Below are positions 1-8,183 of a DNA stretch of 64,000 bases, in pieces. Location of the stretch: contig NZ_JRJU01000004.1 of assembly GCF_000787375.1 (NCBI RefSeq), forward strand, positions 1-64,000, read 5' to 3'. Both the position numbers and the translations under genes were made by a program. Source of the stretch: Halalkalibacter okhensis. GTDB taxonomy: Bacteria; Bacillota; Bacilli; Bacillales; Bacillaceae_D. Every line of letters starts with the position of its first letter. The first letter of the stretch is position 1. The notes under the pieces are model-generated. The model was given only the letters and a program-made list of their open reading frames with translations. It did not search any database and had not been told where the DNA came from.

Positions 1-74
1 TCTGTGTCATTTTCAAGAAAACGACTCAAATTTCTTTGACGAGATATCATGTATCTCTATTTCGCTTGGCTTTT

Positions 75-93
75 GTTCAGTTTTCAAAGAACT
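75..93 (-). promoter_or_regulatory. boxA-like antitermination element in rRNA leader
   Basis: On the minus strand this reads AGTTCTTTGAAAACTGAAC, which resembles the TTCTTTGAAAACTxAAC segment found in rRNA leaders and spacers of Bacillus. It lies downstream of the two tandem promoters described next. The 16S rRNA gene itself is not in the window; I infer it lies just beyond the left edge, transcribed leftward. Confidence 0.65.
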
Positions 94-119
94 CATGTGT
101 CGTTTTTAGCGACCTGATC

Positions 120-148
120 ATCATAACAAAAACAATTTGTAATGTCAA
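120..148 (-). promoter_or_regulatory. rRNA operon promoter P2 (sigma-A)
   Basis: Minus strand: TTGACA at 143-148, a 17-nt spacer, then TATGAT at 120-125. This is near consensus and lies about 70 nt downstream of P1. Tandem strong promoters with AT-rich flanks are typical of Bacillus rrn operons. Confidence 0.75.
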
Positions 149-193
149 ATTGTTTTTTTATTAATTTCTCAAGTCGTTTTGGCGACAAGAAAT

Positions 194-222
194 AATATAC
201 CACGGATAAAAATAGTATGCAA
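194..222 (-). promoter_or_regulatory. rRNA operon promoter P1 (sigma-A)
   Basis: Minus strand: TTGCAT at 217-222, a 17-nt spacer, then TATATT at 194-199. The region upstream (about 223-310) is very A/T rich with A/T tracts, like an UP element. It sits between the terminator of the rhodanese gene and P2. Confidence 0.7.
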
Positions 223-310
223 CAGTTTTTTCTCTAAAAAACTATAAATTCTTTTCTACTTTAAAAATTCCACTTTTACCTTAACGTTAAACATATATTT
301 AGACAAAGTA

Positions 311-339
311 AAAACGCCTCTCTTTTATAAAAGAGAAGC
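311..339 (-). terminator. terminator of the rhodanese gene
   Basis: Stem 316-326 / 329-339 (one mismatch) followed on the minus strand by a U tract at 311-314. It separates the rhodanese gene from the rrn promoters. Confidence 0.65.
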
Positions 340-374
340 ATCAGCTTTGTAATCTAAAGAGTGCTGATCCCCTT

Positions 375-1283
375 TTATTCATTGCTTGGATTAGTAATCG
401 GTGTATCCGGGTCATTCCCCCACTCTGCCCAAGACCCTTCGTATAAAGTTATGTTTTCAAAACCCATTAAACGTAACGTGTAATACATATGAGATGCTCG
501 ATTCGCCTTCTGACAATAAACTACAATCGTTTTATCTCGTGTTACCCCCACTCCCTCAAGAAGCTTAGAAATTTCAGCAACATCTTTAAAAACAGGGACA
601 CCTTCATCTTTTAAAACAGTTGTCCATTCTAAATTTACTGCAGTAGGAATATGACCACCTCTTTGGGCTAGCACCTTTTCTCCTTTATATTCTTCAGGTG
701 AGCGCACATCAAAGAGAACCATTCCTTCTTTCCCAATCATTTGCATCTCTTCTTCTTTTTTAACCATCAGCTCTTGATTTAGACTGACTTTGAAATCGCC
801 TTTTAATTTCCGTGAGTCTTCTCTTGAAATCTTCTTCTGATTAGCTACCCAAGCTTGATACCCACCATTTAATATGCGAACATTTTTATGACCAAAGTAT
901 TCTAATGCATAAAACAATCTTGTTGCAGAGGTTTCTTTACCTTCATCATAGATAACGATCAATTGATCGTTACGAACGCCTAATTCCTTCATAAGTTGTT
1001 CAAACTTCTTTTCGGAAATTAAATATCCTTCAACTGGATGGTTTTTATCTACAAGATTGTCTACAGAAAAATGAATGGCCTTAGGAATGTGTCCTTGTTC
1101 ATATCCGTTTTTTCTAACATCAATGATATAAATCCCCTCTTGCTCCGTATGTTCTTCTACCCAATCAGCCGTTACTAATAAATGAGAGTTCGGATAATCA
1201 ATCTGTTCTGCAAATCCTTTTTCGTTTCCAAGTACACTAACTAGAATCATGAGCAAACTTATTGTAATCAACATTTTTTTCAT
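375..1283 (-). CDS. secreted two-domain sulfurtransferase (rhodanese)
   Basis: Tandem rhodanese-fold protein of the thiosulfate/3-mercaptopyruvate sulfurtransferase type, which moves a sulfane sulfur onto an acceptor. Residues 1-25 form a signal peptide, so it probably works outside the membrane. The first rhodanese domain (about 35-150) has Asp113 where the catalytic Cys would be and is the usual inactive copy. The second (about 180-290) carries the active loop CQKANR with Cys257. A GAGGTG ribosome binding site supports the ATG. The substrate is unknown. It is transcribed alone between purT and the rrn promoters, with its own terminator. An extracytoplasmic rhodanese is less common than a cytoplasmic one. 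Confidence 0.85.
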   Translation of the reverse strand: MKKMLITISLLMILVSVLGNEKGFAEQIDYPNSHLLVTADWVEEHTEQEGIYIIDVRKNGYEQGHIPKAIHFSVDNLVDKNHPVEGYLISEKKFEQLMKELGVRNDQLIVIYDEGKETSATRLFYALEYFGHKNVRILNGGYQAWVANQKKISREDSRKLKGDFKVSLNQELMVKKEEEMQMIGKEGMVLFDVRSPEEYKGEKVLAQRGGHIPTAVNLEWTTVLKDEGVPVFKDVAEISKLLEGVGVTRDKTIVVYCQKANRASHMYYTLRLMGFENITLYEGSWAEWGNDPDTPITNPSNE

Positions 1284-1362
1284 TTTTTCACCTCTTTGTA
1301 TGTATGCCTTTATTATGACTCTAACTTGTCTATCTTACTTTCCTTTTAGAGATAAAAAAAAG

Positions 1363-1408
1363 AGGGGCGTCTCAAAAGGTTCTGATTTTGACCTTTTGAG
1401 ACACCCCT
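1363..1408 (-). terminator. purT terminator, 18-bp stem
   Basis: Stem 1363-1380 / 1391-1408 with a single mismatch. The stem includes TCTCAAAAGGT and its complement. On the minus strand it is followed by a run of eight T. Related TCTCAA-type hairpins occur at 25464-25554 and 35716-35756. Confidence 0.75.
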
Positions 1409-1433
1409 CCCCTCTAGTGCGTGATACGTAAGT

Positions 1434-2612
1434 TCAACGATAAACAATTTTGATTTTGGAAGCAGCTTCGTCTGCATGCTCTAGTGCCGCTTCTACGGTA
1501 TCGGCTGTACTTAACGTAACTGCCATCCTCCGTCCTACCTTTGTTTCAGGCTTTCCAAATACTCGAACTTGAGTACTCGAAACAGCAAGAGCTTCTTCTA
1601 ATCCAGAAATCTGATAATCAGAGCTTTCCTCCCATGCTTTCACCGCATGACTTGCACCTGGTGATAGAAGAGAAATTTCAGTAATCGGAAAACCTAAAAT
1701 GGCTCTAACATGCAAAGCAAATTCTGATAAGTTTTGTGTGACTAAAGTAACTAGACCTGTATCATGAGGGCGCGGGGATACTTCGCTAAAGTACACTTTG
1801 TCTTTTGTTAAAAACAATTCAACCCCAAATAGACCACAACCACCTAACTCATCCGTAATTTTTTTTGCAATTTGTTGTGATTCCACAATTTGCTCTTCAC
1901 TCATTTGGTGAGGCTGCCAGGATTGAATATAATCTCCGTCTTTTTGAACATGCCCAATTGGCGCACAATAGGATGTTCCAGACACCGAGCGAACGGTTAA
2001 TAAAGTAATTTCTGATTCAAATTTTATAAATTCTTCAACAATGACTCTTGTACTCTTCCCCCTTGCACCTTCTAACGCTAATTTCCATGATGTTTCAACA
2101 TCCTCTTCGCTATGGCAAACACTTTGGCCTTTCCCAGATGAACTCATGAGAGGTTTAATAACACAAGGTGTCCCTACTTTCCTAACGGCATCCTTTAACT
2201 CTTCAAACGAATTAGCAAATTCATAGCCAGCCGTAGGCAAGCCGAGGGTCTCACTCGCTAATCTTCTAATGCCTTCACGGTCCATTGTCAATTTAGTCGC
2301 TTCAGCTGTTGGAACAACATTGTATCCTTCTTTTTCTAGATCAACGAGTACATGAGTTTGAATAGCTTCAACTTCAGGAACAATGAAGTCTGGCTTTTCC
2401 CTTTTGATAACAGAACGTAGCTGCTCTTCGTTTAACATATCAACAACATGGAATCGATGAGCTACTTGCATAGCAGGAGCACCTGCATAACGATCAACAG
2501 CAATTGTCTCAATCCCTAATCGCTGAGCTTCAATAATTACTTCTTTTCCAAGTTCTCCTGAACCAAGCAACATCATTTTTTTCGCTAATTTTGACTCTGG
2601 AACACCATACAT
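1434..2612 (-). CDS. purT: formate-dependent GAR transformylase PurT
   Basis: ATP-grasp enzyme that makes formylglycinamide ribonucleotide from glycinamide ribonucleotide, formate and ATP, the third step of purine synthesis, without folate. The 392-aa length matches the family. The N-terminal nucleotide-binding motif is LGSGELGKE, and the ATP-grasp core includes IKPLMSSSGKGQS and the metal-binding FFSEVSPRPHDTG-type segment. A GGGAG-type ribosome binding site precedes the ATG. It is transcribed alone, with a promoter at 2660-2689 and PurR-type boxes upstream, so control by purine status is likely. Confidence 0.95.
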   Translation of the reverse strand: MYGVPESKLAKKMMLLGSGELGKEVIIEAQRLGIETIAVDRYAGAPAMQVAHRFHVVDMLNEEQLRSVIKREKPDFIVPEVEAIQTHVLVDLEKEGYNVVPTAEATKLTMDREGIRRLASETLGLPTAGYEFANSFEELKDAVRKVGTPCVIKPLMSSSGKGQSVCHSEEDVETSWKLALEGARGKSTRVIVEEFIKFESEITLLTVRSVSGTSYCAPIGHVQKDGDYIQSWQPHQMSEEQIVESQQIAKKITDELGGCGLFGVELFLTKDKVYFSEVSPRPHDTGLVTLVTQNLSEFALHVRAILGFPITEISLLSPGASHAVKAWEESSDYQISGLEEALAVSSTQVRVFGKPETKVGRRMAVTLSTADTVEAALEHADEAASKIKIVYR

Positions 2613-2659
2613 ATTCTCCCGCTCCCTACCAATATTATTTTTTTATATAGAATACCGTT

Positions 2660-2689
2660 ATTATACCCTTACCCCAACGCACAAATCAA
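2660..2689 (-). promoter_or_regulatory. purT promoter
   Basis: Minus strand: TTGATT at 2684-2689, an 18-nt spacer, TATAAT at 2660-2665. It starts transcription about 45-50 nt before the purT ATG. The second PurR box abuts the -35 element. Confidence 0.65.
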
Positions 2690-2691
2690 CA

Positions 2692-2738
2692 TTTTCACGA
2701 ACGTTAAATACATATAAAATTAATATCATTCGTATTTT
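2692..2738 (-). promoter_or_regulatory. PurR operator, two inverted PurBoxes
   Basis: Two boxes with the central CGAA of the Bacillus PurBox. Box 1 reads AAAATACGAATGAT on the minus strand (2725-2738). Box 2 reads TTTTCACGAACGTT on the plus strand (2692-2705). Their opposite orientation and the 27 nt between the two CGAA cores are close to what I recall for B. subtilis pur operators. This is a prediction from pattern only. Confidence 0.6.
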
Positions 2739-2745
2739 TCATCTA

Positions 2746-2795
2746 ACTAAAAAAATGACGACACCAACAAAAGGAAGTGATCGTCATTTTTTAGT
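2746..2795 (-). terminator. terminator of the alkaline phosphatase gene
   Basis: Stem AAAAATGACGA (2751-2761) with TCGTCATTTTT (2781-2791). The arms are A/T rich at the outside, so it can end transcription in either direction. It lies just after the phosphatase stop codon. Confidence 0.7.
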
Positions 2796-2865
2796 TATTT
2801 AAAGGAACAGCAATAACCGTCCCACGTTCCAACACAACACTTTTTGAGAAACGCAATAATTAAGT

Positions 2866-4182
2866 TTATTGATCGCAAAAAGAAATGCCCATCGCAGCTG
2901 CCATCTGTTTCGGAACGTCTGTATTGTCAAGGTGCCCATGAAACAGATTCGAGCTCGGTCCAAATGCAAAGATCGGAACATTGGCACCAGAGTGTACATG
3001 AGTATTCCAACCAATGTAGGCACGTTTACTAATGATATGATTAATAGCAATCGCTACATCTTCCTCTTTTGCTTTTTTAATATGGCTTGCTTCTTGTTTC
3101 GTAATCGTAATACCTGTAAATTCCTTCATGACTTCCGTTATATTACTGCGCTTTTTATTTAACATGGAAGCAATGTAATTTCCGGTTGCCTTCACTTCTC
3201 TTAACCATTCCACATTAGCTATATATTCATCATATCCACCAACTGACATACCACCAGTATCATGATCACCCGCAATTACCACTAACGTTTCTTTGTTTTC
3301 TTTGGCAAAATCCAACACCTTTTCGACCGCTTCTTCAAATGCTTGTGCTTCATTCATTGCCCAGACCGGATCATGAACATGTCCAGCTCTGTCAATTTGG
3401 CCTCCTTCCACCATTAAAAAGAAACCTTTGTCGTTTTTATTTAATGATTGTATGGCGACTGTTGTCATTTCCGCTAAGCTTGGTTGATCATTTGTTCTTT
3501 TATCAATGACAGGCGTTAACTCGACTTCCGCAAATAACCCCAACAACTTCTCTGCTGAACTAGATTTGTTTAATAATTGATTTCTCGTTTCTACATACCG
3601 ATACCCATCTGCTTTGGCAACTTCTAGCAAAGTAGCCTGCTCAGGGTGTTGTGATGATTCAGAACGGAAATGGAATTTGCCCCCTCCAAGAAGAACATCG
3701 ACCTTTGTAATAAGTTGACTGGCAATTTCCGACTCATCTTTTCTAGAATCAACATGTGCCCCAAATGCAGCTGGAGTGGCATCTGTTATAGAAACCGTAG
3801 TAACAAGCCCTGTTGATTTTCCGGCTTCTTTTGAAGCCTCCAAAATCGTCTTTTGTTCTTGTCCATCTGCTGTTACCCCGATCATCCTATTATTGGTCTT
3901 CATTCCTGTAGACATAGCAGTTGCTGCTGCTGCTGAATCTGTCACCCAACTATCCGCTGAATTAGTCTTCATCATCCCGACTAACAATGGGTCAAAAATC
4001 AACTCTTCCCCTTTAAAAATCCGATAATTGGTCGCATAGCTTGTTGAAAAACCATCCGGAATCATAAAAATAACATTCTCAACCGCATTAGACCCTTCTG
4101 CGCCAACAACTTGTAATTGAATCGATGACGCTATAATCAATACAAATACAATCCGCCTGAACATTCCCTTAAAATTACACAT
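2866..4182 (-). CDS. secreted alkaline phosphatase, PhoA family
   Basis: Phosphomonoesterase that releases inorganic phosphate from organic phosphates outside the cell. A signal peptide covers about residues 1-28. The metal-binding IPDG motif follows, then the nucleophile motif DSAAAATA (Ser at about residue 83) and the later metal ligands in GGQIDRAGH, AGDHDTGG and a C-terminal WNTHVHSG. The 438-aa length is like Bacillus PhoA/PhoB. The ATG at 4182 is preferred over the adjacent upstream GTG because GGAGG sits 7 nt before it. I looked for a convincing PhoP box upstream and did not find one, so regulation by phosphate is not shown. Confidence 0.92.
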   Translation of the reverse strand: MCNFKGMFRRIVFVLIIASSIQLQVVGAEGSNAVENVIFMIPDGFSTSYATNYRIFKGEELIFDPLLVGMMKTNSADSWVTDSAAAATAMSTGMKTNNRMIGVTADGQEQKTILEASKEAGKSTGLVTTVSITDATPAAFGAHVDSRKDESEIASQLITKVDVLLGGGKFHFRSESSQHPEQATLLEVAKADGYRYVETRNQLLNKSSSAEKLLGLFAEVELTPVIDKRTNDQPSLAEMTTVAIQSLNKNDKGFFLMVEGGQIDRAGHVHDPVWAMNEAQAFEEAVEKVLDFAKENKETLVVIAGDHDTGGMSVGGYDEYIANVEWLREVKATGNYIASMLNKKRSNITEVMKEFTGITITKQEASHIKKAKEEDVAIAINHIISKRAYIGWNTHVHSGANVPIFAFGPSSNLFHGHLDNTDVPKQMAAAMGISFCDQ

Positions 4183-4522
4183 CACTTTTCCTCCATTACA
4201 TCCAATTAATTCAATTGTTTGTCGTTCATCGCTAAAATATGAGGATTAGTAGTGAAGGATTTGTTGCCTTGAATCGATTTTTGTCTGTTTAGCAACGGGG
4301 ATTGTCGAATGTTTGTTCGTAGTTATCCACTTTATCCACAGTAACACTGTGAATAAAGGTCTATATCACACTCCTTTTTACCATCAACCTTATCTGGGCT
4401 ATTTCAATAATCAACAAAATAAAGGCTTATGCCCATTCCACATTTACCTAAGATCCATAGGCTAAAATGAAAATGAAATATGACTTTTCTAGTTTTAACG
4501 AAAACGAGAGGAGAATGTTTAT
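4183..4522. other. divergent intergenic region with DnaA boxes
   Basis: This 340-base region separates two divergent genes. It holds the DnaA-box cluster at 4323-4356. Upstream of the rightward gene, CATAGGCTA at 4456-4464 resembles the CATAnnnTA -10 of mother-cell sporulation promoters (sigma-E/K), but no matching -35 is clear. Confidence 0.4.
4323..4356. promoter_or_regulatory. cluster of three DnaA boxes
   Basis: Plus strand TTATCCACT (4323-4331) and TTATCCACA (4332-4340, exact consensus) are directly adjacent. TGTGAATAA at 4348-4356 is the reverse complement of TTATTCACA, which fits TTATNCACA. Three boxes in 34 bp with this spacing are unlikely by chance. No dnaA or origin genes are nearby, so this looks like a chromosomal DnaA-binding cluster rather than an origin. 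Confidence 0.6.
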
Positions 4523-4837
4523 ATGTATAGAAATAACTTCCACACATCCCATTATCACCATCCGACGGATTCAAGGTTTGGTCCAGGTGTAATCGGACCA
4601 GTAGGTGCTGGTATTTTAGGAGCCGGCTTAGGCTTTTTAGGTGGCCAATTAGTCGGCCCTGGCTTCGGAACCGGTTATCCTGCTGGTGGATTCGGCTATC
4701 CTGGTTTTGGTGGGTATGGAGGATATGGCTACCCTAGACCTCCAAGACCAGGATATGGTTTCTACGGCCAAAACTATGGATTGGGTGGGTACGGCGGATT
4801 CGGCGGCTATCCTGGCTATGGCCCACGTCCTTTCTAA
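4523..4837 (+). CDS. Gly/Tyr/Pro-rich small protein, possible spore coat component
   Basis: 104-aa protein of unknown family. The N-terminus is rich in His, Asn and Tyr. Residues about 22-45 form a Gly-rich, alternating hydrophobic stretch (VIGPVGAGILGAGLGFLGG), and the rest is made of GYP/GGY/FGG repeats with Arg-Pro. Such composition is common in spore coat and other assembled surface proteins of Bacillus, but this is inference. GAGAGGAGA precedes the ATG, a possible sigma-E/K -10 lies about 60 nt upstream and a clear terminator follows. It is convergent with fumC. Confidence 0.7.
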   Translation: MYRNNFHTSHYHHPTDSRFGPGVIGPVGAGILGAGLGFLGGQLVGPGFGTGYPAGGFGYPGFGGYGGYGYPRPPRPGYGFYGQNYGLGGYGGFGGYPGYGPRPF

Positions 4838-4844
4838 TAAAATA

Positions 4845-4872
4845 AAAGATGGTGCATTTTCGCACCATCTTT
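4845..4872. terminator. bidirectional terminator between the Gly-rich gene and fumC
   Basis: Perfect 11-bp stem AAAGATGGTGC (4845-4855) / GCACCATCTTT (4862-4872), with T-rich sequence on one side and A-rich on the other. It can serve both convergent genes. Confidence 0.8.
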
Positions 4873-4923
4873 CTCTTTTACTTCTCATCTACTACTTCTT
4901 GTAGCAATTCAAAACTTCCAACG

Positions 4924-6306
4924 TTACACCATTTTTTCAGGTCGAACTATTTCGTCAAATTGTTCTTCTGTAAGGAATCCAGATTTTAAAGCCGCTTCTT
5001 TTAATGTCAAACCTTCTTTATGAGCCAACTTTGCAATGGATGCCGCCTTTTCATAACCGATATGTGGGTTAAGCGCAGTTACTAACATAAGTGATTGTTC
5101 GACTTTTTGCTTAATTACGTCAACGTTCGCTTCAATCCCCACCGCACATTTATCGTGGAAAGAATTCACCGCATCAGCAAGCAATCGAACCGACTGTAGA
5201 AAATTATAAATAATTACCGGTTTAAATACATTGAGTTCAAAATTTCCTTGACTCGCTGCAAAACCAATGGATGCATCATTGCCCATCACCTGACATACAA
5301 CCATCGTTAATGCTTCACTTTGAGTTGGGTTTACTTTCCCTGGCATTATCGAGCTTCCTGGTTCATTTGCAGGAATCGTTATCTCTCCAATCCCAGACCT
5401 TGGTCCACTCGCTAGCCACCTTACATCATTCGCAATTTTCATTAAGTCTGCCGCTAATGCTTTTAAAGCTCCGTGTATGTATACTAATTCATCATGACTT
5501 GTAAGTGCATGAAACTTATTTGTTGCAGTGACAAAACGCTTATTGGTTATATTACTTATTTCCTTAGCGACAGACTCGCCGAATTGTGGGTGTGCATTAA
5601 TTCCCGTACCAACCGCCGTTCCACCAATAGCTAGCTCTCTAAGCGTCTCCTTACTTTCTTTCACCATCTTTTCATCTTTTTCTAACATTCGATGCCACCC
5701 ACTTATTTCTTGCCCTAACGTCAATGGTGTTGCATCTTGCAGATGAGTTCTTCCTATTTTCACAAGATCTTTAAACTGATCCGATTTCTTTTGTAGTGTG
5801 TCCTTCAACTTTGCAACAGCTGGCATTAATTCATCTTCAAGCTTGATGAGACTAGCAATATGCATTGCGGTCGGGAACGTATCATTGGAACTTTGCGACA
5901 TGTTTACATCATCATTCGGATGCACTCGCTCCTCGATCCCTTTTTCTTCAAGTAATTGATTTGCCCGATTAGCTATCACTTCATTTACATTCATATTGGA
6001 TTGTGTGCCACTTCCTGTTTGCCACACTTTTAACGGGAAATGTTCATCCAGTTTTCCTTCGATGATTTCATCTGCTGCTTGAACAATTGCTTCTGCTTTC
6101 CTCTTGCTCAATGTAGCTAATTTCTGATTCACCATTGCTGCACTCTTTTTTAAAATCGCAAAAGCTTGAACCACTTCAGTCGGCATGCGTTCAATACCAA
6201 TATTAAAATTCTCACAACTTCTTTGGGTTTGAGCGCCCCACCTTTTACTTGCGAGCACTTGAATTTCTCCAATTGTATCTTTTTCCGTACGATAATCCAC
6301 TTTCAT
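4924..6306 (-). CDS. fumC: fumarate hydratase class II
   Basis: Interconverts fumarate and malate in the TCA cycle, as an iron-free homotetramer in the cytoplasm. The 460-aa length matches B. subtilis CitG. The superfamily signature [11 protein letters not shown] is present, as are the substrate-site segments GSGTQSNMN and [15 protein letters not shown] that define class II fumarases against argininosuccinate lyase or aspartase. The start fits a GGAGGAA ribosome binding site. It is transcribed alone. A 20-bp palindrome at 6402-6421 lies about 95 nt upstream of the start. Confidence 0.95.
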   Translation of the reverse strand: MKVDYRTEKDTIGEIQVLASKRWGAQTQRSCENFNIGIERMPTEVVQAFAILKKSAAMVNQKLATLSKRKAEAIVQAADEIIEGKLDEHFPLKVWQTGSGTQSNMNVNEVIANRANQLLEEKGIEERVHPNDDVNMSQSSNDTFPTAMHIASLIKLEDELMPAVAKLKDTLQKKSDQFKDLVKIGRTHLQDATPLTLGQEISGWHRMLEKDEKMVKESKETLRELAIGGTAVGTGINAHPQFGESVAKEISNITNKRFVTATNKFHALTSHDELVYIHGALKALAADLMKIANDVRWLASGPRSGIGEITIPANEPGSSIMPGKVNPTQSEALTMVVCQVMGNDASIGFAASQGNFELNVFKPVIIYNFLQSVRLLADAVNSFHDKCAVGIEANVDVIKQKVEQSLMLVTALNPHIGYEKAASIAKLAHKEGLTLKEAALKSGFLTEEQFDEIVRPEKMV

Positions 6307-6401
6307 TCCTCCTCAATCTTTGAGTCTCTTTAATATCATCATCACTATTCGAGGTACTATTATAGTATGTTGTCAATTTCCTTTTTACCCTTAACAATAC
6401 G

Positions 6402-6421
6402 TTAAACAAACGTTTGATTAA
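6402..6421. repeat. 20-bp palindrome, copy 1
   Basis: TTAAACAAACGTTTGATTAA, a nearly perfect palindrome, identical to the copy at 10575-10594. It lies upstream of fumC and could be an operator for a dimeric regulator. Related sequences occur at 34865-34884, 40401-40420 and about 41199-41216. Confidence 0.6.
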
Positions 6422-6511
6422 TACATGAAACGACAAATGAAAGTAAAAACCACTTCTCATTTGAAATGGTTGAATCCGTACTATTTATTTATTCATCTGT
6501 TTACTAGTTCA

Positions 6512-6601
6512 TTAGAACGAAACCACATTAAAAACAAGGACACCAATCAAAAAACATATGCACAAAGCTGCACTTACAACTGCTTTTAATCCGTCACTCA
6601 T
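6512..6601 (-). CDS. 29-aa hydrophobic membrane peptide
   Basis: Short reading frame starting MSDGLKAVVSAALCICFLIG and ending in a hydrophobic VVSF. It has a single predicted membrane helix with a two-Cys motif. A strong ribosome binding site (TGGAGGTAGAACC) sits right before the ATG, which is the main support. Family and function are unknown. It lies alone between fumC and an unknown 72-aa gene. Confidence 0.55.
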   Translation of the reverse strand: MSDGLKAVVSAALCICFLIGVLVFNVVSF

Positions 6602-6696
6602 GGTTCTACCTCCAAATCAAGTATCGCTTGTACAATCATTATGACCAGCTACTTGATTTGATATACTTGGTAATTTACAAGTTTAAAAGTTTAATA

Positions 6697-6743
6697 AAAA
6701 TGCGTACCCCATCGACAAGATTTATCGAGAGGTACGCTATTTT
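6697..6743 (-). terminator. terminator-like hairpin
   Basis: Stem AAAATGCGTACC (6697-6708) / GGTACGC-ATTTT (6731-6743) with one bulge. On the minus strand a T-rich tract follows. It lies downstream of the 72-aa gene at 6905-7123. Confidence 0.6.
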
Positions 6744-6904
6744 CACTAATCAACTGGAAGAACCGAGAAGGATTTATGAAAGCTACCAATAAAGTTATAG
6801 AGACCATTTGACAAACCTTAACTAGCGCTTGATCGGTTCACTTGCGGCAAACTATTACGACAGGACTCTAATACTGCAATATCCTCCTGTGTAACATTAC
6901 GCAT

Positions 6905-7123
6905 TCAACAAACCTTTTGTCTAACCGTATTAGCTCGCATAAGTTTATTAACATTCTCACCGTTTAAAACAAACGTTACCTTCGAAGCGATATTGACTAA
7001 GTCTTTGTACGTTTTTGATCTAAGAACATTGCTATCATAACTAACTAGTAACTCGCGAAGATGGTGTTCAATTTCATAGCATAATTGGTACGCATATAAT
7101 TGGCGTTCTGATACTTGAAACAT
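6905..7123 (-). CDS. 72-aa protein of unknown function
   Basis: Small, probably soluble helical protein starting MFQVSERQLYAYQLCYEIEH. No family recognised. AGGAGGTGTAAGAG directly before the ATG is an excellent ribosome binding site, and a hairpin terminator lies about 160 nt downstream. The pattern (amphipathic helices, 'IEHHLRELL') suggests a small helical bundle, possibly regulatory; that is only an impression. Confidence 0.6.
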   Translation of the reverse strand: MFQVSERQLYAYQLCYEIEHHLRELLVSYDSNVLRSKTYKDLVNIASKVTFVLNGENVNKLMRANTVRQKVC

Positions 7124-7479
7124 CTCTTACACCTCCTAGGGTTTGTTACTTATACTATTTCGACCAGGTTGGTAAATTTCCCTTTCACTTCCAGCGATAA
7201 TGTTTGCTGTCAGCGTGTTAGTGATGAATGTAACGATATTCCTAATTGTTAACCACAGTATAAAAGAGTTGTTTCAAATACAAAATCAATTCAGTATAAT
7301 TAAATGTATGAATCAAGTACTTTCTACGTATTAACGTATAAGTTACTTCCTCATCCCCCTTAAATTAGAGGATACCGAAAAAAAATACTCTCCTATTGAA
7401 AGATCCTACCTCCCCCTTCTAAATTCATACTAGGCATTTATCTTCTCACGTCAAAATATAAATCCGGAAAGGAAAGTGA
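7124..7479. other. 356-base gap, nothing recognised
   Basis: A/T-rich region between two divergent genes. I see no RNA gene, strong hairpin or clear operator. Confidence 0.4.
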
Positions 7480-8130
7480 ATGATGCTTAATTTTGAACAA
7501 ATTTATGAAGAATGGATTCAAAAACAAATTTCCGAAGAAAAGAATCATAGGAGGCGGGAACTACTAGAAAAAGGTCTCGGACATGGTACAGTTCAATTTC
7601 TTCACTCTATTTGGTTTCCCACTGTAGGAAACTTTAATCATTTATATCCTGAATGGGAGGTAAGGGATATCAACAATGGTTATCGTTATCTCGATCTAGC
7701 TTACAGACCTAACCATGATGCGAAAGGCTGTATTGAAATCCAAGGATACGGACCTCACGCGAGAGACCTTGATGTTAGACGCTTTAAGGATTTATGCTGG
7801 CGCCACTCATTATTAGCCCTCAATGGCTGGACTCTACTACCAATTGCTTACCTCTCTATTAAAGAAGAACCTCAACGCTGTCAACAACTTGTTCTTGCTT
7901 TTATCGGTAAATTCACCTCCACTGATGTATCCACTGAATTATCTTGGCTCGAGGCAGAAGTCATTCGCTATTTACGACGTACGCTACGACCAATTACCCC
8001 ACTTGAACTTGCAAACCACCTTCATATCAGCGATCGCTATGCTCGAGAAATTTTAAAAAGACTAGTAGAAAAGCGACTGTTAGTTGTTGCAAGCGGCAAA
8101 GAACGTGCTCGCACCTATAAACTTAGCTGA
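7480..8130 (+). CDS. winged-helix protein with a possible nuclease-like N-terminal domain
   Basis: 216 aa. Residues about 150-216 look like a winged helix-turn-helix (ITPLELANHLHISDRYAREI recognition region, then a basic wing RLVVVASGKERARTYKL). Residues about 60-135 contain YLDLAYRP, IEIQGYGPH, a D-x-x-R helix and a LNGWTLLPI strand. This order resembles small PD-(D/E)xK nuclease-like domains (DUF559/Vsr-like), with D, E-x-Q as possible catalytic residues. The family is not recognised with certainty, and it may be a DNA-binding regulator with a degenerate nuclease fold. GGAAAGGAAAG precedes the ATG. It stands alone, next to a cluster of GGATCC-containing repeats. Confidence 0.7.
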   Translation: MMLNFEQIYEEWIQKQISEEKNHRRRELLEKGLGHGTVQFLHSIWFPTVGNFNHLYPEWEVRDINNGYRYLDLAYRPNHDAKGCIEIQGYGPHARDLDVRRFKDLCWRHSLLALNGWTLLPIAYLSIKEEPQRCQQLVLAFIGKFTSTDVSTELSWLEAEVIRYLRRTLRPITPLELANHLHISDRYAREILKRLVEKRLLVVASGKERARTYKLS

Positions 8131-8183
8131 ATATTCAGGAATTTGATACCGTTGCAGTGACTTGATGAGTCACTATAGTTTTG

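Noticed and set aside
4183-4320. PhoP box upstream of the alkaline phosphatase
   Set aside because: No TTAACA-like direct repeats at 11-nt spacing could be recognised.
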